From CALAGJ01 sp964293305 (lineage in GTDB: Bacteria; Bacteroidota; Bacteroidia; Chitinophagales; Chitinophagaceae): DNA of 28,492 bases. Positions 1 to 9,234 of the stretch are shown piece after piece. How positions within the stretch are numbered: the first letter of the stretch is position 1; each line of letters begins with the position of its first letter. The position numbers and the translations under genes were made by a program. The stretch covers positions 1-28,492 of the forward strand of contig CAXYYO010000043.1 of NCBI GenBank assembly GCA_964293305.1, written 5' to 3'. A model generated the notes under the pieces. It saw only the letters and a program-made list of their open reading frames with translations, was not told where the DNA came from and made no database searches.

Positions 1-1309
1 GATAGTTTTCGCAATCTACAAATTTGCTGTCATTTAGGCTGGCAGCTATCTCATTTATTACAGCCTGAAAATAGGTGGCAGCACGCTGTACAATATACCT
101 GCGCACATCATATTTGTTGTTAAGCGTAGTTCCGAAATTACTTTTATAGCAGCCTGGTGGAATTGTACAAGGGTCTTCATCCAAGCCATGCACCATATTG
201 CAATCTAAGTAATACTCCATTGTAAGTAGGTTTTCAAAATATTGATAAATAAGATTGGGACCAATGGCAAATAAATCCTTTTTGTCGGGATTAGTAGGAA
301 TTGGTAGAGAGTAAGTCCCGCCATTTCTTAAGCAATTACTGACTGAGAAATAAGGGATATAAATACCGGTATTTAAAGCAAAGAATACATCCCGTTTATC
401 GTACTCCGCTGTCTCATCCAATTTTCCATGAAAAGCAATCAATGCAGGAAAATTGCTGTTATTTTTAAAGAAATCATCAGGATTATCATTATAAGCCAAT
501 GGCAAAAATCCATTCCCCCATAAGCTCATTACTCCTTTTATTTTACTGAAATATTCTATAGAGGTATCGCCCACATAATAATCTTGGTTTAAAGTGCCCA
601 TATTGGTGCGTAGTCCTGGAAATATTTCATCATTCATTTCCTGAGTTGGATAGTAACCGAGGTGCAGCGAAATGGCAGCACCGGCACTGGCCCCACCCAC
701 AAATATCCAATTGGTGTCTATCTGAAACTTATCGTTGCTGGTGGCAATGCGCTGGTTATGAATGGCAGTGCGTAGCATGCCCCGGCCATCTTGAAAAGCC
801 ATATAATAAATCAATACTTGCTGGACGGAATAGTAAAAACTGGGTGCAGGTAATTGCCCTCTTCTGTATTCTACATTGATGGCCACATACCCCCTGCGGG
901 CAAAGTCCATACAGTATTTTGGCATTTGGGCCTTTACAGTGTCATAAGCATTGATACCAAAAGCCCCACTACAATCACTAAACCCACCCGGATGAAAAAG
1001 TATGACTACGGGTAAGGGGCAACTGTTATACTGTGCTTTTGTATAAACTGAATTATCAGGAAAATAAACCTGGTATCTCAGTTCAGTTGCAGCATTGGTT
1101 AAACATACAATATTATTGATGTCAGTGCCACAGTCTTCAGGATACTCCGGGTCATGATAATTTGCCGGACTTGTTTTACCATAAGATAAAATGGCTGTAG
1201 TGTCAATGGGTAGGCTATGGTTTACTAAATTATTGCAAGCCGCAAAGCATGGCGGTGTAAGCATTTGAGCAGCATTATTCAGTTGACTTTTTGATAAAGG
1301 TTGGCACAT
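1..1309 (-). CDS. Secreted alpha/beta-hydrolase (carboxylesterase-like), 3' end beyond the window
   Basis: Reading the minus strand from ATG at 1309 gives 436 codons without a stop to the left edge, so the 3' end is missing. The protein has a strand followed by an oxyanion-type HPGG (about residue 108) and the nucleophile elbow GASAG with Ser208, both typical of the esterase/lipase branch of alpha/beta-hydrolases. The later segments FHGKLDE and VHGLDED are candidates for the acid and histidine of the triad. Many cysteines suggest an exported, disulphide-bonded protein. The ATG at 1309 gives no signal peptide. A better start at 1385 encodes a hydrophobic leader (MKQNHFYKLYLFCIGAATLA) but is separated from this frame by a G10 run. 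The substrate cannot be told. A T9SS sorting domain could follow beyond the edge. Family call fairly secure; start unresolved. Confidence 0.75.
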   Translation of the reverse strand, partial: MCQPLSKSQLNNAAQMLTPPCFAACNNLVNHSLPIDTTAILSYGKTSPANYHDPEYPEDCGTDINNIVCLTNAATELRYQVYFPDNSVYTKAQYNSCPLPVVILFHPGGFSDCSGAFGINAYDTVKAQMPKYCMDFARRGYVAINVEYRRGQLPAPSFYYSVQQVLIYYMAFQDGRGMLRTAIHNQRIATSNDKFQIDTNWIFVGGASAGAAISLHLGYYPTQEMNDEIFPGLRTNMGTLNQDYYVGDTSIEYFSKIKGVMSLWGNGFLPLAYNDNPDDFFKNNSNFPALIAFHGKLDETAEYDKRDVFFALNTGIYIPYFSVSNCLRNGGTYSLPIPTNPDKKDLFAIGPNLIYQYFENLLTMEYYLDCNMVHGLDEDPCTIPPGCYKSNFGTTLNNKYDVRRYIVQRAATYFQAVINEIAASLNDSKFVDCENY

Positions 1310-1385
1310 AATTTTACCCCCCCCCCGCAAGGGTTGCTGCGCCAATACAAAAAAGGTAGAGTTTATAAAAATGATTTTGTTTCAT
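1307..1385 (-). other. Out-of-frame signal-peptide leader of the esterase
   Basis: ATG at 1385 opens a 23-codon frame with a short basic start and a hydrophobic core (KLYLFCIGAATLA), as in a Sec signal peptide. It ends at a TAA directly after the G-run. With 9 or 12 G instead of 10, the frame would run through GGG-KIMCQ into the hydrolase. With 11 G it would stop soon after. The main frame itself is closed upstream by a TAA near 1365, so the leader is the only plausible export signal for this gene. Confidence 0.6.
1317..1326 (-). repeat. Homopolymer of ten G (coding strand) inside the esterase leader
   Basis: Ten consecutive C on the plus strand (G on the coding strand), in an AT-rich genome. 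The run sits exactly at the junction between the signal-peptide frame and the hydrolase frame. Mononucleotide runs of this length are classic slipped-strand mispairing sites, and also classic sites of sequencing length errors. Confidence 0.9.
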
Positions 1386-1454
1386 AACCACCGATTTTAA
1401 GTGTAGAAGATTATGGCGAATATAAAATTATTTGTGGGAAAGGGACAAAATTTA

Positions 1455-1595
1455 TTTTTCGGGAATTAATAAATCATATACTGCGTATTTAATAACTAAT
1501 GATCTTTCATAATAACGCCTCACCCCGGCCCTCGCCTCCCGGAGAGGGTGTGTGCTTCGTAGCATGATTTAAGTGGAGTTGATGATTTTTTTTTT
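1455..1595. repeat. Imperfect direct repeat, copy 1, with GC-rich hairpin
   Basis: The unit starts with TTTTTCGGG-AATTAATAAATCATA, continues through TTTCATAATAACGCCTCACC and ends with GATGATTTTTT. It aligns with the second copy at an offset of about 157 bp with few substitutions and small indels. Its core at 1529-1548 folds as CCCTCGCC-TCCC-GGAGAGGG with one G-A mismatch in the stem. No frame in it is coding. Confidence 0.85.
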
Positions 1596-1610
1596 GAAAA
1601 TGGCTCATTT

Positions 1611-1749
1611 TTTTTCGGGGAATTAATAAATCATATACTACGTATTTATAACTTTTGCACTTTCATAATAACGCCTCACCCTGGCCCTCTCCTCCCGGAG
1701 AGGGTGTGTGCTCCGTAGCATAATTTAGGTGGAATTGATGATTTTTTTT
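1611..1749. repeat. Imperfect direct repeat, copy 2, with perfect hairpin
   Basis: Second copy of the unit at 1455-1595. Its core at 1685-1704 is a perfect 8-bp stem, CCCTCTCC-TCCC-GGAGAGGG. The mismatch seen in copy 1 is absent, so this copy is probably closer to the ancestral form. The GC-rich palindrome stands out from the AT-rich background and resembles dispersed intergenic repeat elements. Confidence 0.85.
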
Positions 1750-1904
1750 AGAACATGACTCTATGGGTGATTCATTACCCCGTATGAAGGTCTTGTTACT
1801 CATTATGAAATGTTCATTTATCCTATTTAAATATCTCCGCTTAAATCATTGCCCGTAGGGCGAAAAATTCTTCTTAAATCAATACAGCTAATACACTGAG
1901 CTAT

Positions 1905-1912
1905 TATCTTTA
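1905..1912 (+). promoter_or_regulatory. Possible -7 box for the VCBS gene pair
   Basis: TATCTTTA matches the Bacteroidetes TAnnTTTG consensus at all but the last base. It lies 19 nt before the ATG at 1932. No convincing -33 TTTG is present at the usual distance. Confidence 0.3.
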
Positions 1913-1931
1913 TCCCCAGTTTTTTTCTATT

Positions 1932-4900
1932 ATGACCATAAGATATCATTGGAATTATTTTTTTCTTTTCTTTATAGTTGCCTGTGGCAATAAAAACAAA
2001 GCTCCTTTATTTACCCTTGTAGAAAACAGTGGTATTGCGTTTACTAATACTGTGGAAAATAACGAGGACTTTAATATTTTCATTTATAGAAATTTTTATA
2101 ATGGCGGTGGCGTGGCCATTGGAGATATCAATAATGATAGCTTGGCCGATGTTTTTTTTACCTCTAATATGGGTGGTAATAAACTCTACCTGAATAAGGG
2201 TAACTGGAAGTTTGAAGATATAACGGATAATGCTGGGTTTAAACAGCAGGGCAAGTGGGGTACCGGCGTAGTAATGGTGGATATAAATGCAGACGGCTGG
2301 TTGGATATTTATGTATGCAATGCAGGCTATCAAAAAGGAGTGGGTCAGCAAAATGATTTATATATCAATAATCAGAATGGAACATTTACAGAACAGGCTC
2401 AGCTTTGGGGCTTAGATGATAGTAGCTATACCACACATGCTGCTTTCTTTGATTATGACTTGGATGGAGATTTAGATTGCTATCTACTAAACAATAGTTT
2501 TATTCCTGTAAACACGCTCAACTACGCCAATATGCGCAGTCTGCGTGCCAAGGACTGGCAGGTGGAGCCTTTTTTAAAGGGTGGTGGGGATAAGCTATTG
2601 AGAAATGATGATGGCCATTTTAAAGATGTAAGTGAAGCAGCAGGTATTTATGGAAGTTTGATTGGTTTTGGCCTAGGTGTAACAGTGGGCGATATTAATG
2701 CAGATCATTTTCCTGACTTATATATTTCGAATGATTTTTTTGAAAGAGATTATTTATACATCAACAATGGAGACGGTAGTTTTAAGGAGTCATTAACAGC
2801 ATGTATGGAGCATACCAGCCTGGCTTCAATGGGTGCGGATATAGCAGACATAAATAATGATGGCTATCCTGATATTTTTACAACAGATATGCTACCCGGC
2901 GATGAATACCGTTTGAAAACGACCACATCTTTTGATAATATTGATGTATATAATTTAAAAGTAAAACAAGGATTCTATTACCAGTACCAGCAAAATACAC
3001 TGCAACTGAACGATAGAGCTGGCCGTTTTATGGATATTGCTTATCACAGTGGTGTAAGTGCCAGCGACTGGAGTTGGGGAGGCCTCATTTTTGATGCTGA
3101 TAACGATGGCAATAGCGATTTGTATGTTTGTAACGGTATTTATCATGATGTGACCAACCAAGATTTTATTGATTTTTTTGCCAACGATGTCATACAGAAA
3201 ATGGTGCTTACCGGTGAAAAGGGACAGGTAAATGAAATCATCAATAAAATGCCGAGCCAGCCCATAGTAAATAAATTTTTTAGAAATAATGGCAACCTAA
3301 GTTTTACAGATGCGGGTATGGATTGGGGCATTACACAACCTTCATTTAGCAATGGAGCTGCCTATGGAGATTTAGACAATGATGGAGATTTGGATCTGAT
3401 TGTAAACAATGTAAACCAGCCCAGTTTTGTATATAAAAATGAAAGCCGGGAACAGGGTGGTGATAATTATATCGGATTTTCACTTTTGGGAAAAGATAAA
3501 AATAAATATGCTATTGGAGCAAAGGTTGAAATTTTTATAGACTCTCAAATTATTAGCAGAGAACTAATACCTAGTAGGGGTTTTCAAAGCTCTGTTGATT
3601 ATAAAATAATTGCAGGTTTGGGTAACTATACTACAGCAGATTCGGTAATAATTATTTGGCCGGGTGGTATGAGGAAAAATTATGGGAGCCTTGCAGGCAA
3701 TAAAGTGCATCATTTTACCTATCCGGATACAAGCGGTGCAGGGGTGGCAAATTTTTTAAATAAAGTGCAGCCATTTTTTACCGCAGACTCTCTTGCTTTT
3801 GATAAGCATACTGAAGATGATTTTACTGATTTCAACTTTGAGCGAAATATTCCTGAAATGCTTAGCAGGGAGGGACCCAAAGCCATTGTGGGAGATATCA
3901 ATAAAGATCAGTTAGATGATATTTATATTTGTGGTACAGCAGCAAAGCCTGGGCAGCTATATATACAATCATCAACAGGGTTTGAAAAATCTAACCCAAA
4001 GTTTTTTGAATTATTTGAGGGATATGAAGATACAGACGCCGCATTTGCAGATATGGACAATGATGGAGATATAGACATACTCATATCATCTGGAGGAAAT
4101 ATTTATCAGCCTAGTAATAGTATGCTTCAATTAAGGCTTTACAGAAATGATGGGAAAGGGAATTTTAGGTATGATGCTTATGCTATTCCACAAACACAAG
4201 ATAACATATCCTGCCTTGCACTGCATGATGCGGATGCTGATGGGGATATGGATTTTTTTGCAGGTGGTCTAAATGTATCCCGAGAATATGGCAGCATGCC
4301 CACCAGCTATCTTTTCTTGAATGATGGGCGGGGTGGGTTTAAACCTTTATCGCCTCAAAATATGGGTAGTGCAGATAAAGCAGGAATGGTTAAGGACGCC
4401 CTTTGGGCGGATGTAAACGGAGATGCAAAAAAAGAATTGGTACTAGTTGGATTGTGGATGCAACCGCAAATTTTTGCATATACAAATATTGGTTTGAAAT
4501 TGGAGCATACCGGATTCAAGAATTTATCAGGCTGGTGGCAAACTGTGGAAGCTGCTGACTTAGATAAAGATGGTGATATGGATTTGTTGTTTGGTAATAT
4601 TGGCAGTAATTTTTATTTACAACCCAAGGCGTCATCTCCAGTAAAAATGTATGTAAAAGACTTTGACAATAACCAAACGATTGATTGTATCCTTACTCGT
4701 ACAGTTGATAAAAAAGATGTTACCGTTTTCATGAAAAGAGATTTAACGGATCAATTGCCATCATTAAAAAAGCAGAACCTAAAACACCAAGATTTTGCGG
4801 GTAAAAGTATTCAGCAATTATTTACACCAGAGCAAATAAAGGATTGCAAAATTTACCCTTTCAATACAAGTGAGTCTGTAATAGCCTGGAATGAAACAAA

Positions 4901-5243
4901 GTATAAATTCACCATCACATCACTGCCAGTATATACGCAGTTTTCATCTATAAATGCCATGCAAATTCAAGATATTAATCAGGATGGCTATGTAGATATA
5001 ATCATAGGCGGAAATAATTTCAATTTAATACCACAACTGGGCAGATTAGATGGTTGTATAGGAAATGTATTGCTGGGTAATGGCAGCCGAAATTTTTCTT
5101 TAGTGCCACCGATGCAAACTGGCCTAATGGCTAAAGGAATGGTAAAAGATATAGTGGCATGTAAACAAGCAGGGCATGATGGATTGCTCTTTTTGATAAA
5201 TAATGAGAAGCCTTTGTATTATAGCATCCATCAAAAAAAATAA
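1932..5243 (+). CDS. VCBS/FG-GAP repeat lipoprotein with ASPIC/UnbV-like domain (first of a tandem pair)
   Basis: 1103 residues. The N-terminus is a lipoprotein signal (YFFLFFIVAC, lipobox Cys18), so the protein should be membrane-anchored and probably surface or periplasmic. The body is a long series of FG-GAP/VCBS-type blades with calcium-loop motifs, for example DINADGWLDIYVCN, DYDLDGDLDCYLL, DLDNDGDLDLIVNN, DMDNDGDIDILIS and DINQDGYVDIII, about 14 in all. They fall in two groups separated by an ASPIC/UnbV-like segment (about residues 527-600, with GAKVEIF and the IIWPGG strand). Such proteins form beta-propellers and in Bacteroidetes are often encoded beside SusC/SusD genes, though none is visible here. 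The next gene is a paralogue 27-36 nt downstream, so the two are likely co-transcribed. Ligand and role are unknown; no catalytic residues are recognisable. Confidence 0.88.
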   Translation: MTIRYHWNYFFLFFIVACGNKNKAPLFTLVENSGIAFTNTVENNEDFNIFIYRNFYNGGGVAIGDINNDSLADVFFTSNMGGNKLYLNKGNWKFEDITDNAGFKQQGKWGTGVVMVDINADGWLDIYVCNAGYQKGVGQQNDLYINNQNGTFTEQAQLWGLDDSSYTTHAAFFDYDLDGDLDCYLLNNSFIPVNTLNYANMRSLRAKDWQVEPFLKGGGDKLLRNDDGHFKDVSEAAGIYGSLIGFGLGVTVGDINADHFPDLYISNDFFERDYLYINNGDGSFKESLTACMEHTSLASMGADIADINNDGYPDIFTTDMLPGDEYRLKTTTSFDNIDVYNLKVKQGFYYQYQQNTLQLNDRAGRFMDIAYHSGVSASDWSWGGLIFDADNDGNSDLYVCNGIYHDVTNQDFIDFFANDVIQKMVLTGEKGQVNEIINKMPSQPIVNKFFRNNGNLSFTDAGMDWGITQPSFSNGAAYGDLDNDGDLDLIVNNVNQPSFVYKNESREQGGDNYIGFSLLGKDKNKYAIGAKVEIFIDSQIISRELIPSRGFQSSVDYKIIAGLGNYTTADSVIIIWPGGMRKNYGSLAGNKVHHFTYPDTSGAGVANFLNKVQPFFTADSLAFDKHTEDDFTDFNFERNIPEMLSREGPKAIVGDINKDQLDDIYICGTAAKPGQLYIQSSTGFEKSNPKFFELFEGYEDTDAAFADMDNDGDIDILISSGGNIYQPSNSMLQLRLYRNDGKGNFRYDAYAIPQTQDNISCLALHDADADGDMDFFAGGLNVSREYGSMPTSYLFLNDGRGGFKPLSPQNMGSADKAGMVKDALWADVNGDAKKELVLVGLWMQPQIFAYTNIGLKLEHTGFKNLSGWWQTVEAADLDKDGDMDLLFGNIGSNFYLQPKASSPVKMYVKDFDNNQTIDCILTRTVDKKDVTVFMKRDLTDQLPSLKKQNLKHQDFAGKSIQQLFTPEQIKDCKIYPFNTSESVIAWNETKYKFTITSLPVYTQFSSINAMQIQDINQDGYVDIIIGGNNFNLIPQLGRLDGCIGNVLLGNGSRNFSLVPPMQTGLMAKGMVKDIVACKQAGHDGLLFLINNEKPLYYSIHQKK

Positions 5244-5279
5244 AACTATTTACACCCATAAATATTTGTATTGAAATAC

Positions 5280-8200
5280 ATGAGCATGATTGTTAGAAGA
5301 TTTTTACTTTATACTGTATGCAGCAGTTTATTTTTTACATCTTGCACAAATGAAAACAAGGATCAGCCTGCTTTTACTGTACATGATGCAGAAAGCACTG
5401 GATTAACTTTTACAAACACAATTACACCTGCCTCGGATTTCAATATGTTTACGTATATGTATTTTTATAATGGAGCGGGAGTGGGTGCAGGTGATTTTAA
5501 CCAGGATGGGAAAGTTGATTTATTTTTTGCATCCAACCAACAGCAGAATAAACTGTATTTGAATGAAGGCAACCTTAGCTTTAAAGATGTATCAGCAGCA
5601 GCGGGCATTCCCATCTCTACTGGTTGGCATACAGGTGTGTCAATAGCAGATGTAAATAATGATGGACTCTTGGATATATATATATGCCGTGTGAGCAAGT
5701 TTGAAATGCTTTCTGGGCATAATGAATTATTGATTTGTACCGGTATTGAAAAGGGCATTCCAAAGTATAAAGAAGATGCAGCAGCTTATGGCCTTGACTT
5801 TTCTGGCTTTAGTACTCAAGCTTCTTTTTTTGACTATGATTTAGATGGAGATCTGGATTGTTATTTGCTGAATCATAGTGTGCATCAAAATGGCACTTTT
5901 GCACGGAGAGATTTATTTAAAGGAACTTTTCATAAAGAATCAGGGGATAAGCTTTTTAGGAACGATGCGTCATCCGCCGAAGGCGAAAAAAATAAAAATT
6001 TCTTTATTGATGTTACCAAAGAGAGTCAAATTGAAAGCTCTGCAATTGGGTATGGTCTTGGTATATGTGTAAGTGATCTGAATGCAGATGGTTGGCCAGA
6101 TATTTATATTGGAAATGATTTTCATGAAAACGATTATTTATACCTCAACAATAAAAATGGCAGTTTTACAGAAACAGCACAAACGGCATTGATGCACACC
6201 AGTCAATACACAATGGGAGTAGATATTGCAGATATAAATAATGATGCATATCCAGACATTGTGAGTATGGATATGCTGCCCGCTGATCCATATATTCTCA
6301 AACGCTCACTAGGAGAAGATCCTTATGATTTATATTATCAAAAAATTGGATTTGGTTATGGATATCAATATACAAGAAATAACCTACAGCTTAACAATGG
6401 CAATGGCAGTTTTAGCGAAATTGGTTTATATAGTGGCATAGCAGCTACTGACTGGAGCTGGGCCACGCTTTGGCTTGACTTTGACAATGATGGTTTAAAA
6501 GATTTATTCATCAGTAATGGCATTCCTAAACGCTTAAATGATATTGACTATGTCAATTTTGTGGCCAATGATACCATACAACAAAAGATAAGAGAAAATA
6601 ATGTGGAGGAAAAATATCTGGCATTAACTGGAAGATACCCTGAAATAAAATTGCCCAATTATTTTTTTCATAATAAGGGTAATTTACAGTTTGAAAACTG
6701 GCAATCTAAAATACAAAATGATGTGCCCACATTTAGCAATGGCTCTGTATATGCGGACTTTGATAATGATGGTGATCTTGATATGGTAACAAATAATATT
6801 GGTGATGCAGCACTCTTGTATGAAAATAATTCAAGCCCTACAAACCATAGTGTACAATTTCGATTATTGGGCATGCCTTTTAATACCCAAGCATGTGGAG
6901 CCAAGCTGCTGGTACATACAAATAATGAAATGCAGTGGTATGAAAAAACGGCTACCAGAGGATTTATGGGAAGTATGGAAATACCTTTGCATGCTGCATT
7001 TGGCAGTGTAAAACCCGATAGTGTTTTTTTAATATGGCCAGACAATAAATATCAGCGCATTGCCATAGATAGCAATCATTTTCAAACTTGTACATATAAT
7101 CCTTTATTACCTTTTTTTAATTTTAGTACATTACATACTAAGGCTGTTTTTCATTCGCCGCAGGCAAAAGATATAACCGAACAAACCAGACTTATATTTA
7201 AACATGAGGAAGATTTATTTAATGAGTTTAATAGGGAAGTATTAATGCCACATATGCTTACATCAGAAGGGCCAGCATTGGCCACTGGCGATGTAAATAA
7301 TGACGGATTAGATGATGTATTTATTGGGGGGGCCAAATGGACAAGCCGCTCTTTGTGGATACAACAAATTAATGGAACTTTTTTACAGCAACAGGTACCT
7401 GCGCTCATAAATGACAGCACTTATGAAGATGTAGATGCGGCAATAGCTGATATAGATAACGATGGATTAAAGGATTTAATTATTGCATCTGGGGGCAATG
7501 AATATACAGGTAGGAGTAAAGAATTGCAGAGTCGTATTTATAAAAATAGAGGCAAAGGAATTTTTGAAAGAATGCATTCAATTTTTGATACCATATTTTG
7601 TAATGCATCGTCAATAGTTGTATTGGACTGGAATGGTGATGGTGCCAATGATTTATTTTTAGGTGGCCGATCTATTCCTTGGGAATATGGCACTATACCA
7701 CAATCTTACTTGTTGGAAAATGATGGCAAAGGCCAATTTAAAAATGTAACCATACAGAAAGCTCCGGGCTTGGCATATATAGGATTTGTGAGTGGCGCCT
7801 GCGCCGCCGATATTGACGTTGATCGGGATGAGGACCTCCTTGTTTCCACAGAATGGGGCCCAGTAATTATCTTTAAAAATGAAGAAAAAAAATTTATACA
7901 ATCTAATGCATCCGATAAAAAAGGCTGGTGGAATTGTATAGAGGCAATGGATGTGGATAGCGATGGGGATTTAGATTTGGTATGTGGCAATCTTGGCCTC
8001 AATAGCAGACTCAAGGCCACTGAAAATGAACCGGTACGTATGTACTATGCAGACTTTGACAACAATGGCAAAAAAGAACAATTGCTCACCTACTATCTGA
8101 ATCATAAAGAAATACCTTTTGCTAATAAAGAGGAGCTCCAAAAGCAGCTTCCTATGCTCAAGAAAAAGTTTTTGTATGCAGAAGATTTTGCCAAGGCATC

Positions 8201-8618
8201 GCTTACAGATTTATTTGGTAAAAGTAGTTTGGAAAAAGCAATACAGTTTACAGCAAATTATTTTGAAAATGCAGTTTTGCTCAATGATGGAAAGGGTCTG
8301 TTTACACTACAATGCTTGCCCTGGCAGTGCCAGCTAAGTCCCCTTCAATGTGCTGCTATTGTAAAAGATACAACCCATAAAAAAGCATGGCTACTGAGTG
8401 CGGGAAATTTTTATGAAAATAATATTGAAATGGGGCGTTATGATGCATGCTATGGCAATATGACCAATCTGCAAAATGGCATAAAAACAGAGCCGCTACA
8501 CAATGTTTTAATAAAAGGACAAGCAAGAAAAATGCTGTCTATAAAAATTAAAAATAAACCCGCCTATATCATTGCCAGAAATAATGCAGCATTAATGGTG
8601 TTGGGGTTTGAAGAGTGA
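5280..8618 (+). CDS. VCBS/FG-GAP repeat lipoprotein with ASPIC/UnbV-like domain (second of a tandem pair)
   Basis: Same architecture as the preceding gene. A TTG at 5271 is in frame, but ATG at 5280 (or 5286) is the more likely start. The leader has two arginines, a hydrophobic core and the lipobox LFFTSC. Blade motifs include DFNQDGKVDLFF, DVNNDGLLDIYIC, DYDLDGDLDCYLL, DFDNDGDLDMVTNN, DIDNDGLKDLIIASGG and DVDSDGDLDLVCGN, about 13 in all. The ASPIC-like part is near residues 540-610 (CGAKLL, FLIWPD). Shared blocks at matching positions (FNxFxYxxFYNGxG near the N-terminus, DWSW, GWW) show that the pair arose by tandem duplication followed by clear divergence. The gene ends 9 bp from the convergent guanylate kinase gene, with no separate terminator between them. 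Function unknown. Confidence 0.87.
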   Translation: MSMIVRRFLLYTVCSSLFFTSCTNENKDQPAFTVHDAESTGLTFTNTITPASDFNMFTYMYFYNGAGVGAGDFNQDGKVDLFFASNQQQNKLYLNEGNLSFKDVSAAAGIPISTGWHTGVSIADVNNDGLLDIYICRVSKFEMLSGHNELLICTGIEKGIPKYKEDAAAYGLDFSGFSTQASFFDYDLDGDLDCYLLNHSVHQNGTFARRDLFKGTFHKESGDKLFRNDASSAEGEKNKNFFIDVTKESQIESSAIGYGLGICVSDLNADGWPDIYIGNDFHENDYLYLNNKNGSFTETAQTALMHTSQYTMGVDIADINNDAYPDIVSMDMLPADPYILKRSLGEDPYDLYYQKIGFGYGYQYTRNNLQLNNGNGSFSEIGLYSGIAATDWSWATLWLDFDNDGLKDLFISNGIPKRLNDIDYVNFVANDTIQQKIRENNVEEKYLALTGRYPEIKLPNYFFHNKGNLQFENWQSKIQNDVPTFSNGSVYADFDNDGDLDMVTNNIGDAALLYENNSSPTNHSVQFRLLGMPFNTQACGAKLLVHTNNEMQWYEKTATRGFMGSMEIPLHAAFGSVKPDSVFLIWPDNKYQRIAIDSNHFQTCTYNPLLPFFNFSTLHTKAVFHSPQAKDITEQTRLIFKHEEDLFNEFNREVLMPHMLTSEGPALATGDVNNDGLDDVFIGGAKWTSRSLWIQQINGTFLQQQVPALINDSTYEDVDAAIADIDNDGLKDLIIASGGNEYTGRSKELQSRIYKNRGKGIFERMHSIFDTIFCNASSIVVLDWNGDGANDLFLGGRSIPWEYGTIPQSYLLENDGKGQFKNVTIQKAPGLAYIGFVSGACAADIDVDRDEDLLVSTEWGPVIIFKNEEKKFIQSNASDKKGWWNCIEAMDVDSDGDLDLVCGNLGLNSRLKATENEPVRMYYADFDNNGKKEQLLTYYLNHKEIPFANKEELQKQLPMLKKKFLYAEDFAKASLTDLFGKSSLEKAIQFTANYFENAVLLNDGKGLFTLQCLPWQCQLSPLQCAAIVKDTTHKKAWLLSAGNFYENNIEMGRYDACYGNMTNLQNGIKTEPLHNVLIKGQARKMLSIKIKNKPAYIIARNNAALMVLGFEE

Positions 8619-8627
8619 GCGCATCTA

Positions 8628-9209
8628 CTAAATTATTTCAAGAAAATCTTTCACTATTGATTCAACTGCTGCACATGCTTTCATTAATTCATCATTCATA
8701 ATTACATGGTCAAAATGATTCTGATAGCTTATTTCAAATTCCGCCTTTTCAATTCTGGTTGCAATCGTTTCATTTGTTTCTGTACCTCTTTGCAACAATC
8801 GTTTCTTTAAAATATCCACTGAAGGCACATTTATAAAAATAGAAAGATATTTTTTGGGGAAAAGTTGCATTACATGCATGGCTCCTTTTACATCAATATC
8901 TAGAACTGGAAATTGATGATTGTTCCAAATTCTGTTTATCTCGGATTTTAATGTACCATAATATTTTCCTGCATATACCATTTCCCATTCTATAAAATCA
9001 TCCGCATTAATTTTCTCTATAAAATCATTTTCTTTGAGAAAATAATACTCAACACCTTCTAGTTCATTTACTCTAGGTGCCCTAGTAGTGGCAGATACTG
9101 AAAATGATAATTGAGGAAACCTGTTTAATAAAAACTTTGTAATGGTGGTTTTGCCAGCACCAGAGGGAGCTGTTATAATAATGATTTTCTGTTTGGCTTG
9201 CATGAGCAT
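8628..9209 (-). CDS. gmk: Guanylate kinase
   Basis: 193 residues, normal length for Gmk, which phosphorylates GMP to GDP with ATP in the cytoplasm. The P-loop APSGAGKTT lies at residues 14-22. The GMP-binding signature SATTRAPR...E..GVEYYF lies at 39-57, with the conserved arginines at 43 and 46. A DIDVKGA segment marks the core, and a lid-like region with RGTETNE and R...AE follows. The start is ambiguous: M1 at 9209 or M3 at 9203. A CAATTTTG box at 9211-9218 would place transcription start at about the second ATG, so a very short or absent leader is possible. The gene stands alone and faces the VCBS pair. Confidence 0.97.
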   Translation of the reverse strand: MLMQAKQKIIIITAPSGAGKTTITKFLLNRFPQLSFSVSATTRAPRVNELEGVEYYFLKENDFIEKINADDFIEWEMVYAGKYYGTLKSEINRIWNNHQFPVLDIDVKGAMHVMQLFPKKYLSIFINVPSVDILKKRLLQRGTETNETIATRIEKAEFEISYQNHFDHVIMNDELMKACAAVESIVKDFLEII

Positions 9210-9234
9210 GCAAAATTGGGGGAAATAACTTCAC

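Larger units (their letters stand above)
1386..1931. other. Non-coding interval between the esterase and the first VCBS gene
   Basis: About 545 bp without a credible gene between two divergently transcribed genes. It holds the two direct repeats with hairpins described separately, and at its right end a possible promoter for the VCBS pair. The stretch 1750-1860 shows nothing recognisable. Confidence 0.6.

Noticed and set aside
646..879. 77-codon plus-strand frame opposite the esterase
   Set aside because: It is the antisense shadow of the GASAG region of the hydrolase; composition (many Trp, Cys, His) is not protein-like.
1455..1749. The two direct repeats as a CRISPR array
   Set aside because: Only two copies, about 140 bp long with imperfect identity, no short regular spacers and no cas genes in the window.
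6668..7045. 125-codon minus-strand frame inside the second VCBS gene
   Set aside because: Lies wholly inside a well-supported coding gene with repeat motifs; no start signal or family resemblance.
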